A stretch of DNA of 38,263 bases from Dehalococcoidia bacterium (GCA_016927965.1 JAFGLP010000099.1:1-38263); one strand, 5' to 3'. Shown: positions 25,880 to 34,231, numbered from the stretch's first letter. Notes: generated by a model from the sequence alone, not told the origin. Numbers and translations: made by a program.

Positions 25880-27322
25880 ATGGTAGGTATCAGATCATAT
25901 GGTGCGCATATTCCAAGGTTTCGTCTGGATAGAAATGTCATGCAATTAGCGCTCTTGTTTCTCGGCTTCGGCCCTTTGAGAGGTGAAAAAGCGGTAGCTA
26001 ATTGGGATGAAGACAGTATAACCATGGCTGTTGCCGCGGCTAAAGACTGTCTCACCGGGGAAAACAAGGATAAGGTTGATGGAATGTATTTCGCCACTAC
26101 GTCGCAAACGTATGCACTCAGACAGAATGCAGGCATCGTGGCTGCTGCACTTGATTTGAATACCAACTGCAGGGCCGCAGATTTTACGGATTCTACCAAA
26201 TCGGGCACCGCGGCACTTTTAGCTGCGGCGGACGCGATTTCAGCAAAATCTCTTAAAAGTTGCCTGGTCAGTGCGGGAGATTGCCGGGTGTGTAAAATAG
26301 GAGGCAATGGAGATTATACATATGGTGATGGGGCAGCCAGTTTCCTGCTGGGTACTGATGACGTAATTGCCACTATTGAGGGGTCCTATTCAACTTCACA
26401 TGATTTTGTCGACAGGCGAAGGCTGGAAGGGGAAAGACTTGAACATATGTGGGAAGAACGTTTTATCAGGGATGCCGGTTATATGAAATATATACCTGAA
26501 GCAGTAACTGGCCTGGTGAAAAAATACAATTTGAATCTTAAGGACTTTTCCAAGGTAATTTATGCCTGCGCATTCACCGGCGCTCATGCAGCACTGGCCA
26601 GGACATTGGGACTTGCTCCTGAACAGGTTCAGGACCCGTTGCTGATGACGGTAGGTGATACAGGTGTTGCACAGCCATTGATGATGCTGGTTGCAGCGCT
26701 GGAAGATGCTAAACCGGGTGATAAGATCATGGTTGTGAGTTTTGGACAGGGATGTGATGCTTTTTATTTGACCGTCACGGATAACATAACGAAGATAAAG
26801 GATAAAAAAGGGATGAAAAGGAACCTTGCCAACAAGGTTCCACTGGGAAGCTATGAAAAATATCTGGCGTTTCGCAAGCTGATGCCGGTAGAGATTGGTA
26901 TAAGAGGAGAAGAGATGCTTTTTACATCTTTCTCAATTGTATCGAGGGAAAACAGGGAAATATACGGCATGGTGGGCAATAAATGCAAGAAGTGTGGTAC
27001 GCCAGCATGGCCTTTTCAGAGGATATGTCCCAATCCTGATTGTCAAGAAACAGACCAGATGGAGCCATACAGGTTTGCCGATAAGCTAGGCAATATATTT
27101 ACGTATACAAGTGATTTTCTGGCTCCCAGCATTGACCCCCCGGCTTCATATGGTTTTGTAGATATGGAGGGGGGAGGAAGGTGTTCAGTGGATTTCACTG
27201 ATTGTGATCCTAACGCCTTGAAAGTGGGTATGCCCATCGAACTGACATTCAGGATCAAATACGCTGATGAAAAGCGCGCTGCTGTTAATTATGGGTGGAA
27301 AGCCATGCCCGTAGTTGCCTGA
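25880..27322 (+). CDS. HMG-CoA-synthase-like protein fused to a DUF35 Zn-ribbon/OB domain
   Basis: 480 aa. Residues 1-335 have the HMG-CoA synthase/KAS III fold: YGDGAASFLLG, GDTGVAQPLMMLVAALEDAKPG and VVSFGQGCDAFYL match archaeal-type HMG-CoA synthases. The nucleophilic Cys position reads STKSGTAA, so Thr106 stands where the family has Cys, and ordinary condensation chemistry is doubtful. Residues 365-480 form a DUF35 domain: zinc ribbon C369, C372, C383, C388, followed by an OB fold. In archaea, thiolase, HMG-CoA synthase and DUF35 form one channelling complex; here two parts are fused and the thiolase is the next gene (25 nt on). It may work as a scaffold or aldolase/thiolase partner in acyl-CoA degradation. 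AAGGAGG precedes the ATG. Confidence 0.85.
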   Translation: MVGIRSYGAHIPRFRLDRNVMQLALLFLGFGPLRGEKAVANWDEDSITMAVAAAKDCLTGENKDKVDGMYFATTSQTYALRQNAGIVAAALDLNTNCRAADFTDSTKSGTAALLAAADAISAKSLKSCLVSAGDCRVCKIGGNGDYTYGDGAASFLLGTDDVIATIEGSYSTSHDFVDRRRLEGERLEHMWEERFIRDAGYMKYIPEAVTGLVKKYNLNLKDFSKVIYACAFTGAHAALARTLGLAPEQVQDPLLMTVGDTGVAQPLMMLVAALEDAKPGDKIMVVSFGQGCDAFYLTVTDNITKIKDKKGMKRNLANKVPLGSYEKYLAFRKLMPVEIGIRGEEMLFTSFSIVSRENREIYGMVGNKCKKCGTPAWPFQRICPNPDCQETDQMEPYRFADKLGNIFTYTSDFLAPSIDPPASYGFVDMEGGGRCSVDFTDCDPNALKVGMPIELTFRIKYADEKRAAVNYGWKAMPVVA

Positions 27323-27347
27323 GTAATAATGCAAGGAGGATATAGAG

Positions 27348-28541
27348 ATGGCACAAGGAATTAGAGATAAAGTTGCAATAATAGGCATGGGCTGCACCAA
27401 ATTTGGTGAACGCTTTGATGCCAGTCCTCAGGACCTTATGGTTGAGGCTTTTACTGAGTGTTTGCAGGATTCAGGTTTGGAGAGGAAGGATTTAGAGGCG
27501 GCATGGTGGGGTGTGCATATGCCGGATATCAGTGTAGGGCGAGGTGCAACACCCCTGAGTATTACTTTGAAATTGCCTTTCCTGCCCGTAACAAGGGTAG
27601 AGAATTTCTGTGCTACTGGTACTGAGGCAATACGGGGTGCTGCATATGCTATAGCTGGAGGTGCCTATGATATATGTCTTGCGTTGGGCATGGAAAAGCT
27701 TAAGGATACAGGATATGGCGGATTACCTCTGGCTGGAGGAATGGGATACAAATCACCGCTTACCGGTTTTAACATGACAGCGCCGGGCGGTTTCGCCATG
27801 ATGGCAACCAAGTATTTCTCCCAATATAATCTGAACCCGCAAGACGGTAAGATGATGTTGGCCAAAGTATCATCCAAAAGCCATAAAAATGGAGCACTGA
27901 ATCCCAAGGCGCATCTTCGCAAAGAAGTGACGGTAGAACAGATTATGAACGCTCCCATAGTTGCCTGGCCTTTGGGACTTTTCGACTGTTGTGGGGTAAG
28001 CGATGGAGCAGCCGCTGCAATTTTATGCCGTGCTGATCTGGCTAAAAAATTCAGGCCCGACCCTGTATTTATAAAAGCGCTTCAAATTTCCGTATCTTCC
28101 GGTGAGGAAATGCTGTATACCAAGTGGGACGGATCTCACGTAGAGACAGCTTACCGGGCGGGGATAGCTGCCTACAAGGAAGCCGGTATTAATAATCCGC
28201 GGGAAGAGGTAAGTATGGCGGAGGTACATGACTGTTTTTCTATTACCGAAGCTGTTACTATGGAAGACTTGCAATTCAGCCCCAGGGGGAGGGTCAAAGA
28301 CGATATTGAGGCAGGAAGATTTAACGCTGATGGCGCCCAGCCGATACAGATTGATGGCGGGCTAAAATGCTTTGGCCATCCTATTGGAGCCAGCGGCTTG
28401 CGCATGATGTATGAAATGTACAAGCAGCTTCAGGGGAAGGCTGATAAGCGGCAGCTTAAGGACCCCAAGATTGGGCTTACACATAACATGGGCGGGTTCC
28501 CTTCAATGAATATTGTCAGCGTTTGCATAGTGGGCAAATAA
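27348..28541 (+). CDS. Thiolase-family protein (SCP-x/lipid-transfer type)
   Basis: 397-aa thiolase fold. Acyl-carrying Cys88 lies in ENFCATGTEAIRG. His294 is in AEVHDCFSITE and His344 in KCFGHPIGASGLRM. The second, C-terminal Cys motif (CxGGG) of classical degradative thiolases is missing: that stretch reads THNMGGFPSMN. This places the protein with SCP-x/Ltp-type thiolases and aldolases, which act on branched or sterol-derived acyl-CoAs and often need a DUF35 partner. The partner DUF35 is fused to the product of the preceding gene. The predicted job is thiolytic or retro-aldol removal of a short acyl unit. GGAGG precedes the ATG. Confidence 0.88.
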   Translation: MAQGIRDKVAIIGMGCTKFGERFDASPQDLMVEAFTECLQDSGLERKDLEAAWWGVHMPDISVGRGATPLSITLKLPFLPVTRVENFCATGTEAIRGAAYAIAGGAYDICLALGMEKLKDTGYGGLPLAGGMGYKSPLTGFNMTAPGGFAMMATKYFSQYNLNPQDGKMMLAKVSSKSHKNGALNPKAHLRKEVTVEQIMNAPIVAWPLGLFDCCGVSDGAAAAILCRADLAKKFRPDPVFIKALQISVSSGEEMLYTKWDGSHVETAYRAGIAAYKEAGINNPREEVSMAEVHDCFSITEAVTMEDLQFSPRGRVKDDIEAGRFNADGAQPIQIDGGLKCFGHPIGASGLRMMYEMYKQLQGKADKRQLKDPKIGLTHNMGGFPSMNIVSVCIVGK

Positions 28542-28562
28542 ATAATTATTGTGGGGGTATAA

Positions 28563-29036
28563 ATGGCTGTATTTGTAGTAACCGATACATTAAAGGAGAT
28601 GGTCGGGCGTGCAGAGGATCCGGTTGTCTATCGTGTAGAAGAGGGTGCCATACAGCGTTATGCACGGGCAGTGGATGATCCCAATCCTCTCTATAACGAT
28701 ACTGAATATGCTGCAAATAGTGCATGGGGCAGAATAATGGCGCCGCCCGGATTTTCCGGATGGCCTGTAAAGGCTAAAGGATTCGATATGTTCAAGCTGT
28801 TTGCCAAGCTTCAACAGGCGGGTGCTCCGCTTGGACTACTGGACGGCGGTGTTGAGTTCGAATTTTTCGGTTATATAGGCGCCGGCGACTTGCTGGTGTC
28901 TGTCACCAAAGTGGCAAATATCGAGGGGCGTGAAACAAAGATGGGCCCGACCATGGTAACAACTGTAGAGACAACATTTTTCAACGAGCGTGGCACGATA
29001 GTAATGATAATGCGGAATACCCTACTTCAGTTCTAG
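28563..29036 (+). CDS. MaoC-fold protein without catalytic His (FAS1-type dehydratase-like subunit)
   Basis: 157-aa hot-dog-fold protein matching the N-terminal type of MaoC domain (FAS1-like dehydratase). The hydratase motif reads DDPNPLYND: the Asp remains but the catalytic His is Tyr. APPGF follows in the place of the usual overhang segment. It is therefore predicted to be the structural or substrate-binding half of a heterodimer with the MaoC protein encoded 31 nt downstream, as in ChsH1/ChsH2. A GGGGG ribosome-binding site precedes the ATG. Confidence 0.85.
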   Translation: MAVFVVTDTLKEMVGRAEDPVVYRVEEGAIQRYARAVDDPNPLYNDTEYAANSAWGRIMAPPGFSGWPVKAKGFDMFKLFAKLQQAGAPLGLLDGGVEFEFFGYIGAGDLLVSVTKVANIEGRETKMGPTMVTTVETTFFNERGTIVMIMRNTLLQF

Positions 29037-29067
29037 TGCAAATGGGCGTAATAATATGGGAGGTATA

Positions 29068-29535
29068 ATGACAAAACAAATTCATTACGAAGATGTGGAA
29101 GTAGGCACTGAGGTCACACCGCTGAAAAAGATTGCTACAACAAAAATGCTGGTCCAGTGGGCCGGAGCGTCCGGTGATTTCAATCCACTACATTATGAAG
29201 AGGATTTTGCTAAGAATCTTGGAGTAGGCCATCCCATTGTACATGGTCAGTTGAAAAGGGCCTGGCTGGTAAACTTAATGACGGACTGGATCGGTGAAAA
29301 AGGTATGCTTAAGAAAATTACATGCCGTTATAGAGGTATGGATTACCCGCGCAAGATGAAAAGCTTCGATGACCCGGTCGACGGAGAAACATGGTGGTGT
29401 AAGGGCAAGGTCACCAAGAAATATATAGAAGGCGGCGAATGCCTGGTGGAATGTGAGATATGGGTTGAAAATGGGAAAGGCGATAAAACAACGCCAGGAA
29501 GCGCAATCGCCGCATTGCCGTTACGGGCAAACTAG
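29068..29535 (+). CDS. MaoC-family (R)-specific enoyl-CoA hydratase subunit
   Basis: 155-aa hot-dog-fold protein. The full catalytic motif is present: SGDFNPLHYEEDFA with Asp and His, followed by HPIVHGQL. Start placed at the ATG at 29068, where GGGAGG is correctly spaced; an in-frame ATG 12 nt upstream overlaps that site. It would hydrate the enoyl-CoA formed by the dehydrogenase pair, with the preceding His-less MaoC protein as partner. Last gene of the operon; a perfect 13-bp hairpin follows 26 nt after the stop. Confidence 0.9.
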   Translation: MTKQIHYEDVEVGTEVTPLKKIATTKMLVQWAGASGDFNPLHYEEDFAKNLGVGHPIVHGQLKRAWLVNLMTDWIGEKGMLKKITCRYRGMDYPRKMKSFDDPVDGETWWCKGKVTKKYIEGGECLVECEIWVENGKGDKTTPGSAIAALPLRAN

Positions 29536-29561
29536 ATCATTTACTCTGAAATTAGGCATAG

Positions 29562-29602
29562 ATCAAAGGCAGCCGAAATTACTGGTAGAGGCTGCCTTTG
29601 AT
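29562..29602 (+). terminator. Terminator hairpin of the acyl-CoA degradation operon
   Basis: A perfect 13-bp stem, ATCAAAGGCAGCC with GGCTGCCTTTGAT, closes a 15-nt loop right after the last MaoC gene. Only a short, impure T-run (TATT) follows, but the stem is strong and the position fits. The remaining 29603-29851 shows no ORF with a ribosome-binding site and nothing else I can name. Confidence 0.7.
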
Positions 29603-29851
29603 TATTCCAGCTCATAAGATAGAATGCCAGTATTATTATGCCGGGAATCTGGGTAGTTATTAAATTAACGTGGATTGATTTACTATGGAGCAGAATAGCG
29701 GTACTCAGACATGCAGATAACATATTAACAGCGCTATAGGCTTAAATTATCTTATTTATCAGCAGATTACTAGTATTTGTTAAAATACGTAATTCTGCGT
29801 ATAAACTTTATTGGCACTGACGATGCTATAATGTAGGAACAGGAAGAGATA

Positions 29852-30556
29852 ATGATTAATATAGTACTGGCCTTCGTAATATCTAGTATTATCAGTTACT
29901 TAATTGGCTCAATTCCGACAGCTTATCTGGTAGGACGCGGATTTAAAGGAGTGGATATAAGGCAGATGGGCAGCCGGAATATGGGAGCGATGAATACTTT
30001 TTACGTAATAGGTTTCTGGCCTGGTATGCTGGTGCTGGCATGCGATATTGGTAAAGGCATAATTGCCCTGCTATTGACATATTTAACGGCAGTTTATATA
30101 TTTGCTATCCCAGCGTATTTAGTAATTCCTATTGAGATGGTTGCTGGGGTTGCGGTGATAGCCGGTCATAATTTTCCGCTATTTTTAAAATTCAAGGGTG
30201 GTAAAGGCGGAGCAACAGCTATTGGAGTTCTTGCGTTTATCGTGGCCTGGGTCAACTGGGTAAACATAGGGGATATTAGTATTCCTGTCCCGGCGGGTGA
30301 TCTCATATACCTCGGATCATTCCTATTGCTGCTGGCCATAACGCGCTGGGCTACATTTGCCTACGGGGTATCTTTTATAGCGTTTCCCCTTGTTGCGTGG
30401 TTTGGCATGCATGACCAGGGCTTGGTGATCTACTCGATAGGTATTGTGCTGGTACCTATATTGATGTATATACCACGCATTAAAGAAATTCTGGGCAAGT
30501 CAGAAGGCAATGTAAAAAAGGCCATATTCCGTAAGAATTTAAAAGACAGAATGTAG
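29852..30556 (+). CDS. PlsY-family glycerol-3-phosphate acyltransferase
   Basis: 234-aa polytopic membrane protein of the PlsY family. The motifs are closer to canonical than in the homologue at 20544: GSIPTAYLVGR in helix 1, MGSRNMGAMNTFYVIG for the GSGNxGATN motif, CDIGKG, and GHNFPLFLKFKGGKGGATA. It would transfer an acyl group from acyl-phosphate to glycerol-3-phosphate. Two copies in 10 kb suggest duplicated or specialised roles. It stands alone between the acyl-CoA operon and a convergent radical SAM gene. Confidence 0.88.
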   Translation: MINIVLAFVISSIISYLIGSIPTAYLVGRGFKGVDIRQMGSRNMGAMNTFYVIGFWPGMLVLACDIGKGIIALLLTYLTAVYIFAIPAYLVIPIEMVAGVAVIAGHNFPLFLKFKGGKGGATAIGVLAFIVAWVNWVNIGDISIPVPAGDLIYLGSFLLLLAITRWATFAYGVSFIAFPLVAWFGMHDQGLVIYSIGIVLVPILMYIPRIKEILGKSEGNVKKAIFRKNLKDRM

Positions 30557-30570
30557 CCATGTCTGTAGTC

Positions 30571-31557
30571 TTACTGTGATATTTCAAAAGGGTGGTTTTG
30601 CCGTTTAAAATCAGGCAGATAATGATCGGGTGAATCCATTTCCTGCAGCCAGCCGTTTTCCATACCGAGTTTTTCGACTAAATTCAACACTTTTTTGTAT
30701 TCACCGGAGTATATTTTTCTGGATAAGAGAGGTTCACCAGTAGCTTTGTGACAGGGATAGTATTGCGCCATTATACTTACTGCAGTATCCCTAGTGAGTT
30801 CATTGGCTATCCACATTAGTGAATCATCACTGCCTGATATATCATTGGGCAGGATAAGATGACGGATAATTAGTCCTCTCGAGGCGATTACTTGTGAATT
30901 CGTAATCAAGTTGCCCACCTGTCGATACATCTCTTTGATGGCTGCCCGGCTATACGCAACATAATCCCTGGCGTCAGAGAACTTTAAGGCCCATTGGTCA
31001 GAAGAGTATTTGATATCCGGCAAATATAGGTCAATTATGCCATCCAGCAGCCGCAGGGTGGATAGAGCATCATAAGCATTAGTGTTATATACAAGCGGTA
31101 TGCTCAATCCCATGGGAATTGCACTGCAGACGGCGTCTACTATTTGCGGAACGTAATGAGATGGAGAAACGAGGTTGATATTATGACAGCCGAGTTTATC
31201 CTGCAAATGCAGCATAATGGCAGCCAGCTCCTGAGTATCCAAAGACATTGACGAAGGATCGAAGCCCTGGCTGATCTGATGGTTCTGGCAATACAGGCAT
31301 TTAAGGTTACAGTGACTAAAAAATATTGTCCCCGAACCATTTACTCCTGAAAGAACAGGTTCTTCCCCATGATGATCACAGTAACTGGAAATTTCGACTT
31401 GCGATCCTGAACGGCAATAACCACGCTGGTTATTTAGCCGGTCGATGCCGCATTTCCGGGGGCATATATCGCAGATAGCCAACCGTTCTTTAAGAGCATT
31501 GACTCTCCTTTGGAGTTCACCTGAATTATAGAGAGCGATGTATGCCGGTGTAAACAA
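30571..31557 (-). CDS. Radical SAM protein, pyruvate-formate-lyase-activase-related
   Basis: 328 aa, of the COG1313/PflA-like type. The radical SAM motif is C83-x3-C87-x2-C90 (HCNLKCLYCQN), which binds the SAM cluster. Four more Cys at the N-terminus (C29, C32, C36, C48; CDICPRKCG...GYC) are typical of this subgroup and may hold an auxiliary cluster. The start is TTG at 31557, supported by GGAGGA 4 nt upstream. No glycyl-radical enzyme is encoded nearby, so its target is unknown. It is divergent from the FGGY kinase gene with 149 nt between. Confidence 0.87.
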   Translation of the reverse strand: MFTPAYIALYNSGELQRRVNALKERLAICDICPRKCGIDRLNNQRGYCRSGSQVEISSYCDHHGEEPVLSGVNGSGTIFFSHCNLKCLYCQNHQISQGFDPSSMSLDTQELAAIMLHLQDKLGCHNINLVSPSHYVPQIVDAVCSAIPMGLSIPLVYNTNAYDALSTLRLLDGIIDLYLPDIKYSSDQWALKFSDARDYVAYSRAAIKEMYRQVGNLITNSQVIASRGLIIRHLILPNDISGSDDSLMWIANELTRDTAVSIMAQYYPCHKATGEPLLSRKIYSGEYKKVLNLVEKLGMENGWLQEMDSPDHYLPDFKRQNHPFEISQ

Positions 31558-31619
31558 TAGTCCTCCTTTTCCAACATTGAGTATATGATCGAAATCAAAT
31601 CTGCGTCAATAATCGTGTC

Positions 31620-31654
31620 ATTCAATTGAATCAGGGGAGATTGTTGTGTATGAT
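31620..31654 (+). promoter_or_regulatory. FGGY kinase promoter with palindrome over the -35
   Basis: TTGAAT (31626-31631), 17 nt, TATGAT (31649-31654, 5 of 6). The -35 is embedded in a perfect 12-bp palindrome ATTCAATTGAAT (31620-31631), a natural operator position. A symmetrical site with the same arms lies at the RuBisCO-like gene promoter (34198-34210). Confidence 0.5.
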
Positions 31655-31706
31655 AATGAACGGATGAGGCATTGTCCAGGATTCCTAAAGAAAGGGGGGT
31701 ATTCAT

Positions 31707-33242
31707 ATGGCGAAGTTCATTGTTGCCCATGATGTAGGTACCAGTAATAACAAAGCTGTCCTTATTGATATGGAAGGTGGAGTGCACGGCAAAGTATTGC
31801 AGCCCTATGATATTAAATATCCAAAGCCGGGTTGGGCGGAGCAAAATCCTGAGGACTGGTGGAGTGCGGTAACTGGAACTACCAGGCAATTACTGTCGTC
31901 AACAGGCGTTTCACCATCCGACATTGCCTGTATTGTGTTCTCTACCCAGATGCTTGGGATAGTGCCGGTGGATGAAAAGGGGAATGTTCTTAGACAGGGG
32001 ATTATCTGGATGGATAACCGTGCACCTGAAGAAGCGAGATGGGTCATGAATAAATTCCTGGGACCCGCGACCTTTGCTTTAATTGCAGGTGCCGAAATTG
32101 GAGGTAAAGACGGCATACCCAAACTGATCTGGCTTAAGAAAAACGAATCTGAAATATATAAAAAGATGAAGTGTTTCCTGGATGTTAATGGTTATTTGAA
32201 ATATCGCTGTACTGGAAACATGTCAATGGACTGGAGCAACGCCTCTGGCTTTGGTCTGGATTTAAAGAAAAAAGATTGGTTGACAGCCATTTTCAGCTAT
32301 GTGGGGCTGGATGTTAAAAAACTACCACCTTTAACACGGTCCATTGATAAAGCTGGTACATTGTGCAGTGAGGCGGCCAGTCAGTTTGGGCTATTGGAAG
32401 GCACGCCTGTAATGGGTGGGGCGGGTGATACTGCCTCAGCAGCTGTAGGTTCTGGTGCAGTGGGTGAAGGGGATGGGCATATCAGTATGGGCACATCAGC
32501 CTGGGTTGGTGTCGTAACGCGTAGGACTCCAACAGGAAAAAACGGCATAGCTGCTATTCAATCTGCTGATCCCGACAAGGCCTTTTTACTGGCACAGATG
32601 GAAGTTGCCGGGGGGTGCCTGAAATGGTTGGGGGAACAGGTATGCAGAACTGAAAATGATGATCCTACTATAGCTAATATATTTGGCTATATGGACAATA
32701 AAGTGGCAGAGATCCCTGCCGGCTCGGATTATCTTATTTTTATGCCGTGGATGTATGGGGAAAGAACGCCAGTCTCAGATACTTATATAAGATCAGGATT
32801 TTTGAATTTAACGCCTGAGCATACGCGAGAGCATCTCCTGAGATCTGTCTATGAAGGAGTCGCGTATAATATACGATGGATAATTGAAAGAGTGGAGAAA
32901 GAGTATAAATTCCCTTTGCCTTCACTCAGGGTAATTGGAGGTGGCGCACTTGGACATCCCTGGATGCAAATAATTGCTGATGTAACCGGAAAAATAATTG
33001 AACCAGTATGTAATCCTCAGGAGGCTGGAGCAGTGGGAGTGGCGATGACAGCGGCAGTAGGACTTGGTACCTACTCGGAGTTTGAATCGCTGAAAAAAGT
33101 GGTAGGTGTGGAGTACTCTTTTAAGCCTCAGCCCCAGAACAGGGATGTTTATGACCATCTTTTCCGCTCATATAAGGAACTGTATGCCGATTTGAAAGGA
33201 TTTTATGAACGGCTTAACAAGCAAAGGTGTGATCAAACGTAG
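31707..33242 (+). CDS. FGGY-family carbohydrate kinase
   Basis: 511-aa sugar kinase of the xylulokinase/glycerokinase family. The N-terminal phosphate-binding motif is HDVGTSNNKAVLID. Substrate-side segments are GWAEQNPEDWW and WMDNRAPEEA. The catalytic Asp region is GGAGDTASAAVGSGAV. The C-terminal nucleotide motif is VIGGGALGHPWMQIIADVTG, with ADVTG as in the FGGY signature. The substrate should be a ketose, polyol or related compound; it cannot be named. The strong purine-rich ribosome-binding site AAAGGGGGG lies before the ATG. The neighbours suggest that its phosphorylated product feeds the RuBisCO-like protein. Confidence 0.9.
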   Translation: MAKFIVAHDVGTSNNKAVLIDMEGGVHGKVLQPYDIKYPKPGWAEQNPEDWWSAVTGTTRQLLSSTGVSPSDIACIVFSTQMLGIVPVDEKGNVLRQGIIWMDNRAPEEARWVMNKFLGPATFALIAGAEIGGKDGIPKLIWLKKNESEIYKKMKCFLDVNGYLKYRCTGNMSMDWSNASGFGLDLKKKDWLTAIFSYVGLDVKKLPPLTRSIDKAGTLCSEAASQFGLLEGTPVMGGAGDTASAAVGSGAVGEGDGHISMGTSAWVGVVTRRTPTGKNGIAAIQSADPDKAFLLAQMEVAGGCLKWLGEQVCRTENDDPTIANIFGYMDNKVAEIPAGSDYLIFMPWMYGERTPVSDTYIRSGFLNLTPEHTREHLLRSVYEGVAYNIRWIIERVEKEYKFPLPSLRVIGGGALGHPWMQIIADVTGKIIEPVCNPQEAGAVGVAMTAAVGLGTYSEFESLKKVVGVEYSFKPQPQNRDVYDHLFRSYKELYADLKGFYERLNKQRCDQT

Positions 33243-33295
33243 CAAGTAACAATGTAATAGAAGGAAAACCTGTGCATATACGTTTTGGCTGAAGT

Positions 33296-33946
33296 TTAAA
33301 CCTGTTCAGATAATAATTTAAGGTTCTCATATTTTTCAGGGGTCAATTCTATCAATGTCACCTGGGATAGTGAAAAAATCAACAGCTCGCGTATAGTATA
33401 GCGTTCGAGAACAGAATGGAAGACCTGTCCTTCCAGAAGCAGCGATATAAATCCGTGGACTATGCTCCATACGCTGATAGCAGTCACGTTTGCCGGCCCC
33501 TGGCGTAATATTCCTGCTGCCTGGCAGGATTCAACTGTATGTGTGACCAGGCCGAAACTTTTGCGGGACATTTCCACATAGGCAGGATAATCCTTTTCCC
33601 TTTCAATAGCACTGGATAATGTTACTTTGAAATGTGCTGGATCAGTAAGTGCAAACTGGATATAAGCCCAGGCCCCTTCTACTAACTGCTGGAGCGGCTG
33701 GTCCTGGTGATGACTGATTGCCCTATGCAGATGCTTATAGATTTTACGGAACCCCTCCGTAGATATGGCTGCTATGAGAGCTTGCTTATCTGCAAAATGA
33801 GCATAAGGCGCCGTATGGCTGACCCCTGCTTTTTGCGCCACCTTACGAAGGCTGAGGCCGGGTACCCCATCTTTTGAAAGGATCTCAATACCTGCTTTAA
33901 TAAGCGCGTTTTTTAAATCGCCATGATGGTATTTCTTGACGGGCAT
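33296..33946 (-). CDS. TetR-family regulator with WHG ligand domain
   Basis: 216 aa. The TetR DNA-binding domain covers residues 5-55 (LSLRKVAQKAGVSHTAPYAHFADKQALI). The C-terminal domain carries SVWSIVHGFISLLLEG, the WHG-type signature. It is convergent with the kinase gene and divergent from the RuBisCO-like gene, so it is the best candidate regulator of this cluster. Two clean inverted repeats lie within 70 nt upstream of its ATG. The ligand is unknown. Confidence 0.92.
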   Translation of the reverse strand: MPVKKYHHGDLKNALIKAGIEILSKDGVPGLSLRKVAQKAGVSHTAPYAHFADKQALIAAISTEGFRKIYKHLHRAISHHQDQPLQQLVEGAWAYIQFALTDPAHFKVTLSSAIEREKDYPAYVEMSRKSFGLVTHTVESCQAAGILRQGPANVTAISVWSIVHGFISLLLEGQVFHSVLERYTIRELLIFSLSQVTLIELTPEKYENLKLLSEQV

Positions 33947-33967
33947 GTGTTTATAGTAATGTCAAAA

Positions 33968-33982
33968 CTTGACAACGTCAAG
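33968..33982. promoter_or_regulatory. Candidate TetR operator 1
   Basis: CTTGAC-AAC-GTCAAG, a perfect 6-bp inverted repeat with 3-nt spacer, 22 nt before the TetR ATG. Position suits autoregulation. Confidence 0.45.
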
Positions 33983-33997
33983 ATTAAAGCTTACAAT

Positions 33998-34012
33998 CTT
34001 TACACTGTAAAG
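33998..34012. promoter_or_regulatory. Candidate TetR operator 2
   Basis: CTTTACACTGTAAAG, a perfect 7-1-7 palindrome 51 nt before the TetR ATG and 285 nt before the RuBisCO-like gene. An odd-length palindrome of 15 bp is a usual TetR-family site. A further 6-bp inverted repeat (TCCCAG/CTGGGA, 34082-34102) in the same gap could form an RNA hairpin; the rest of 34013-34197 shows nothing recognisable. Confidence 0.5.
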
Positions 34013-34197
34013 TCTGCAAACGGATGTGAAGTATGGGGCAGTCAGGCTGGTCTGATCAAACGGTCACCACGATTCCCAAGATCCCAGGAAACCGGACTGG
34101 GAAGAATTATCTTGTTTACATGAAAGGCTATCGTAATGTAATTTTTCCTCGTAGTACAATGTTGATTTTATATACTAGCCTTACTGTTTTTATATAT

Positions 34198-34231
34198 TTT
34201 CAAATTGAAACATTATTGTTCTTGTTATAGT
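34198..34231 (+). promoter_or_regulatory. RuBisCO-like gene promoter with palindrome over the -35
   Basis: TTGAAA (34205-34210), 15 nt, and TATAGT preceded by TGT (extended -10, 34223-34231). The -35 is the right half of the perfect palindrome TTTCAA-A-TTGAAA (34198-34210). The leader would be about 60 nt, and AGGAGG precedes the ATG. Confidence 0.45.

Noticed and set aside
31434..31889. 151-aa minus-strand reading frame across the radical SAM/kinase gap
   Set aside because: It overlaps both genes, has no family motifs, and the radical SAM frame begins at a well-supported TTG inside it.
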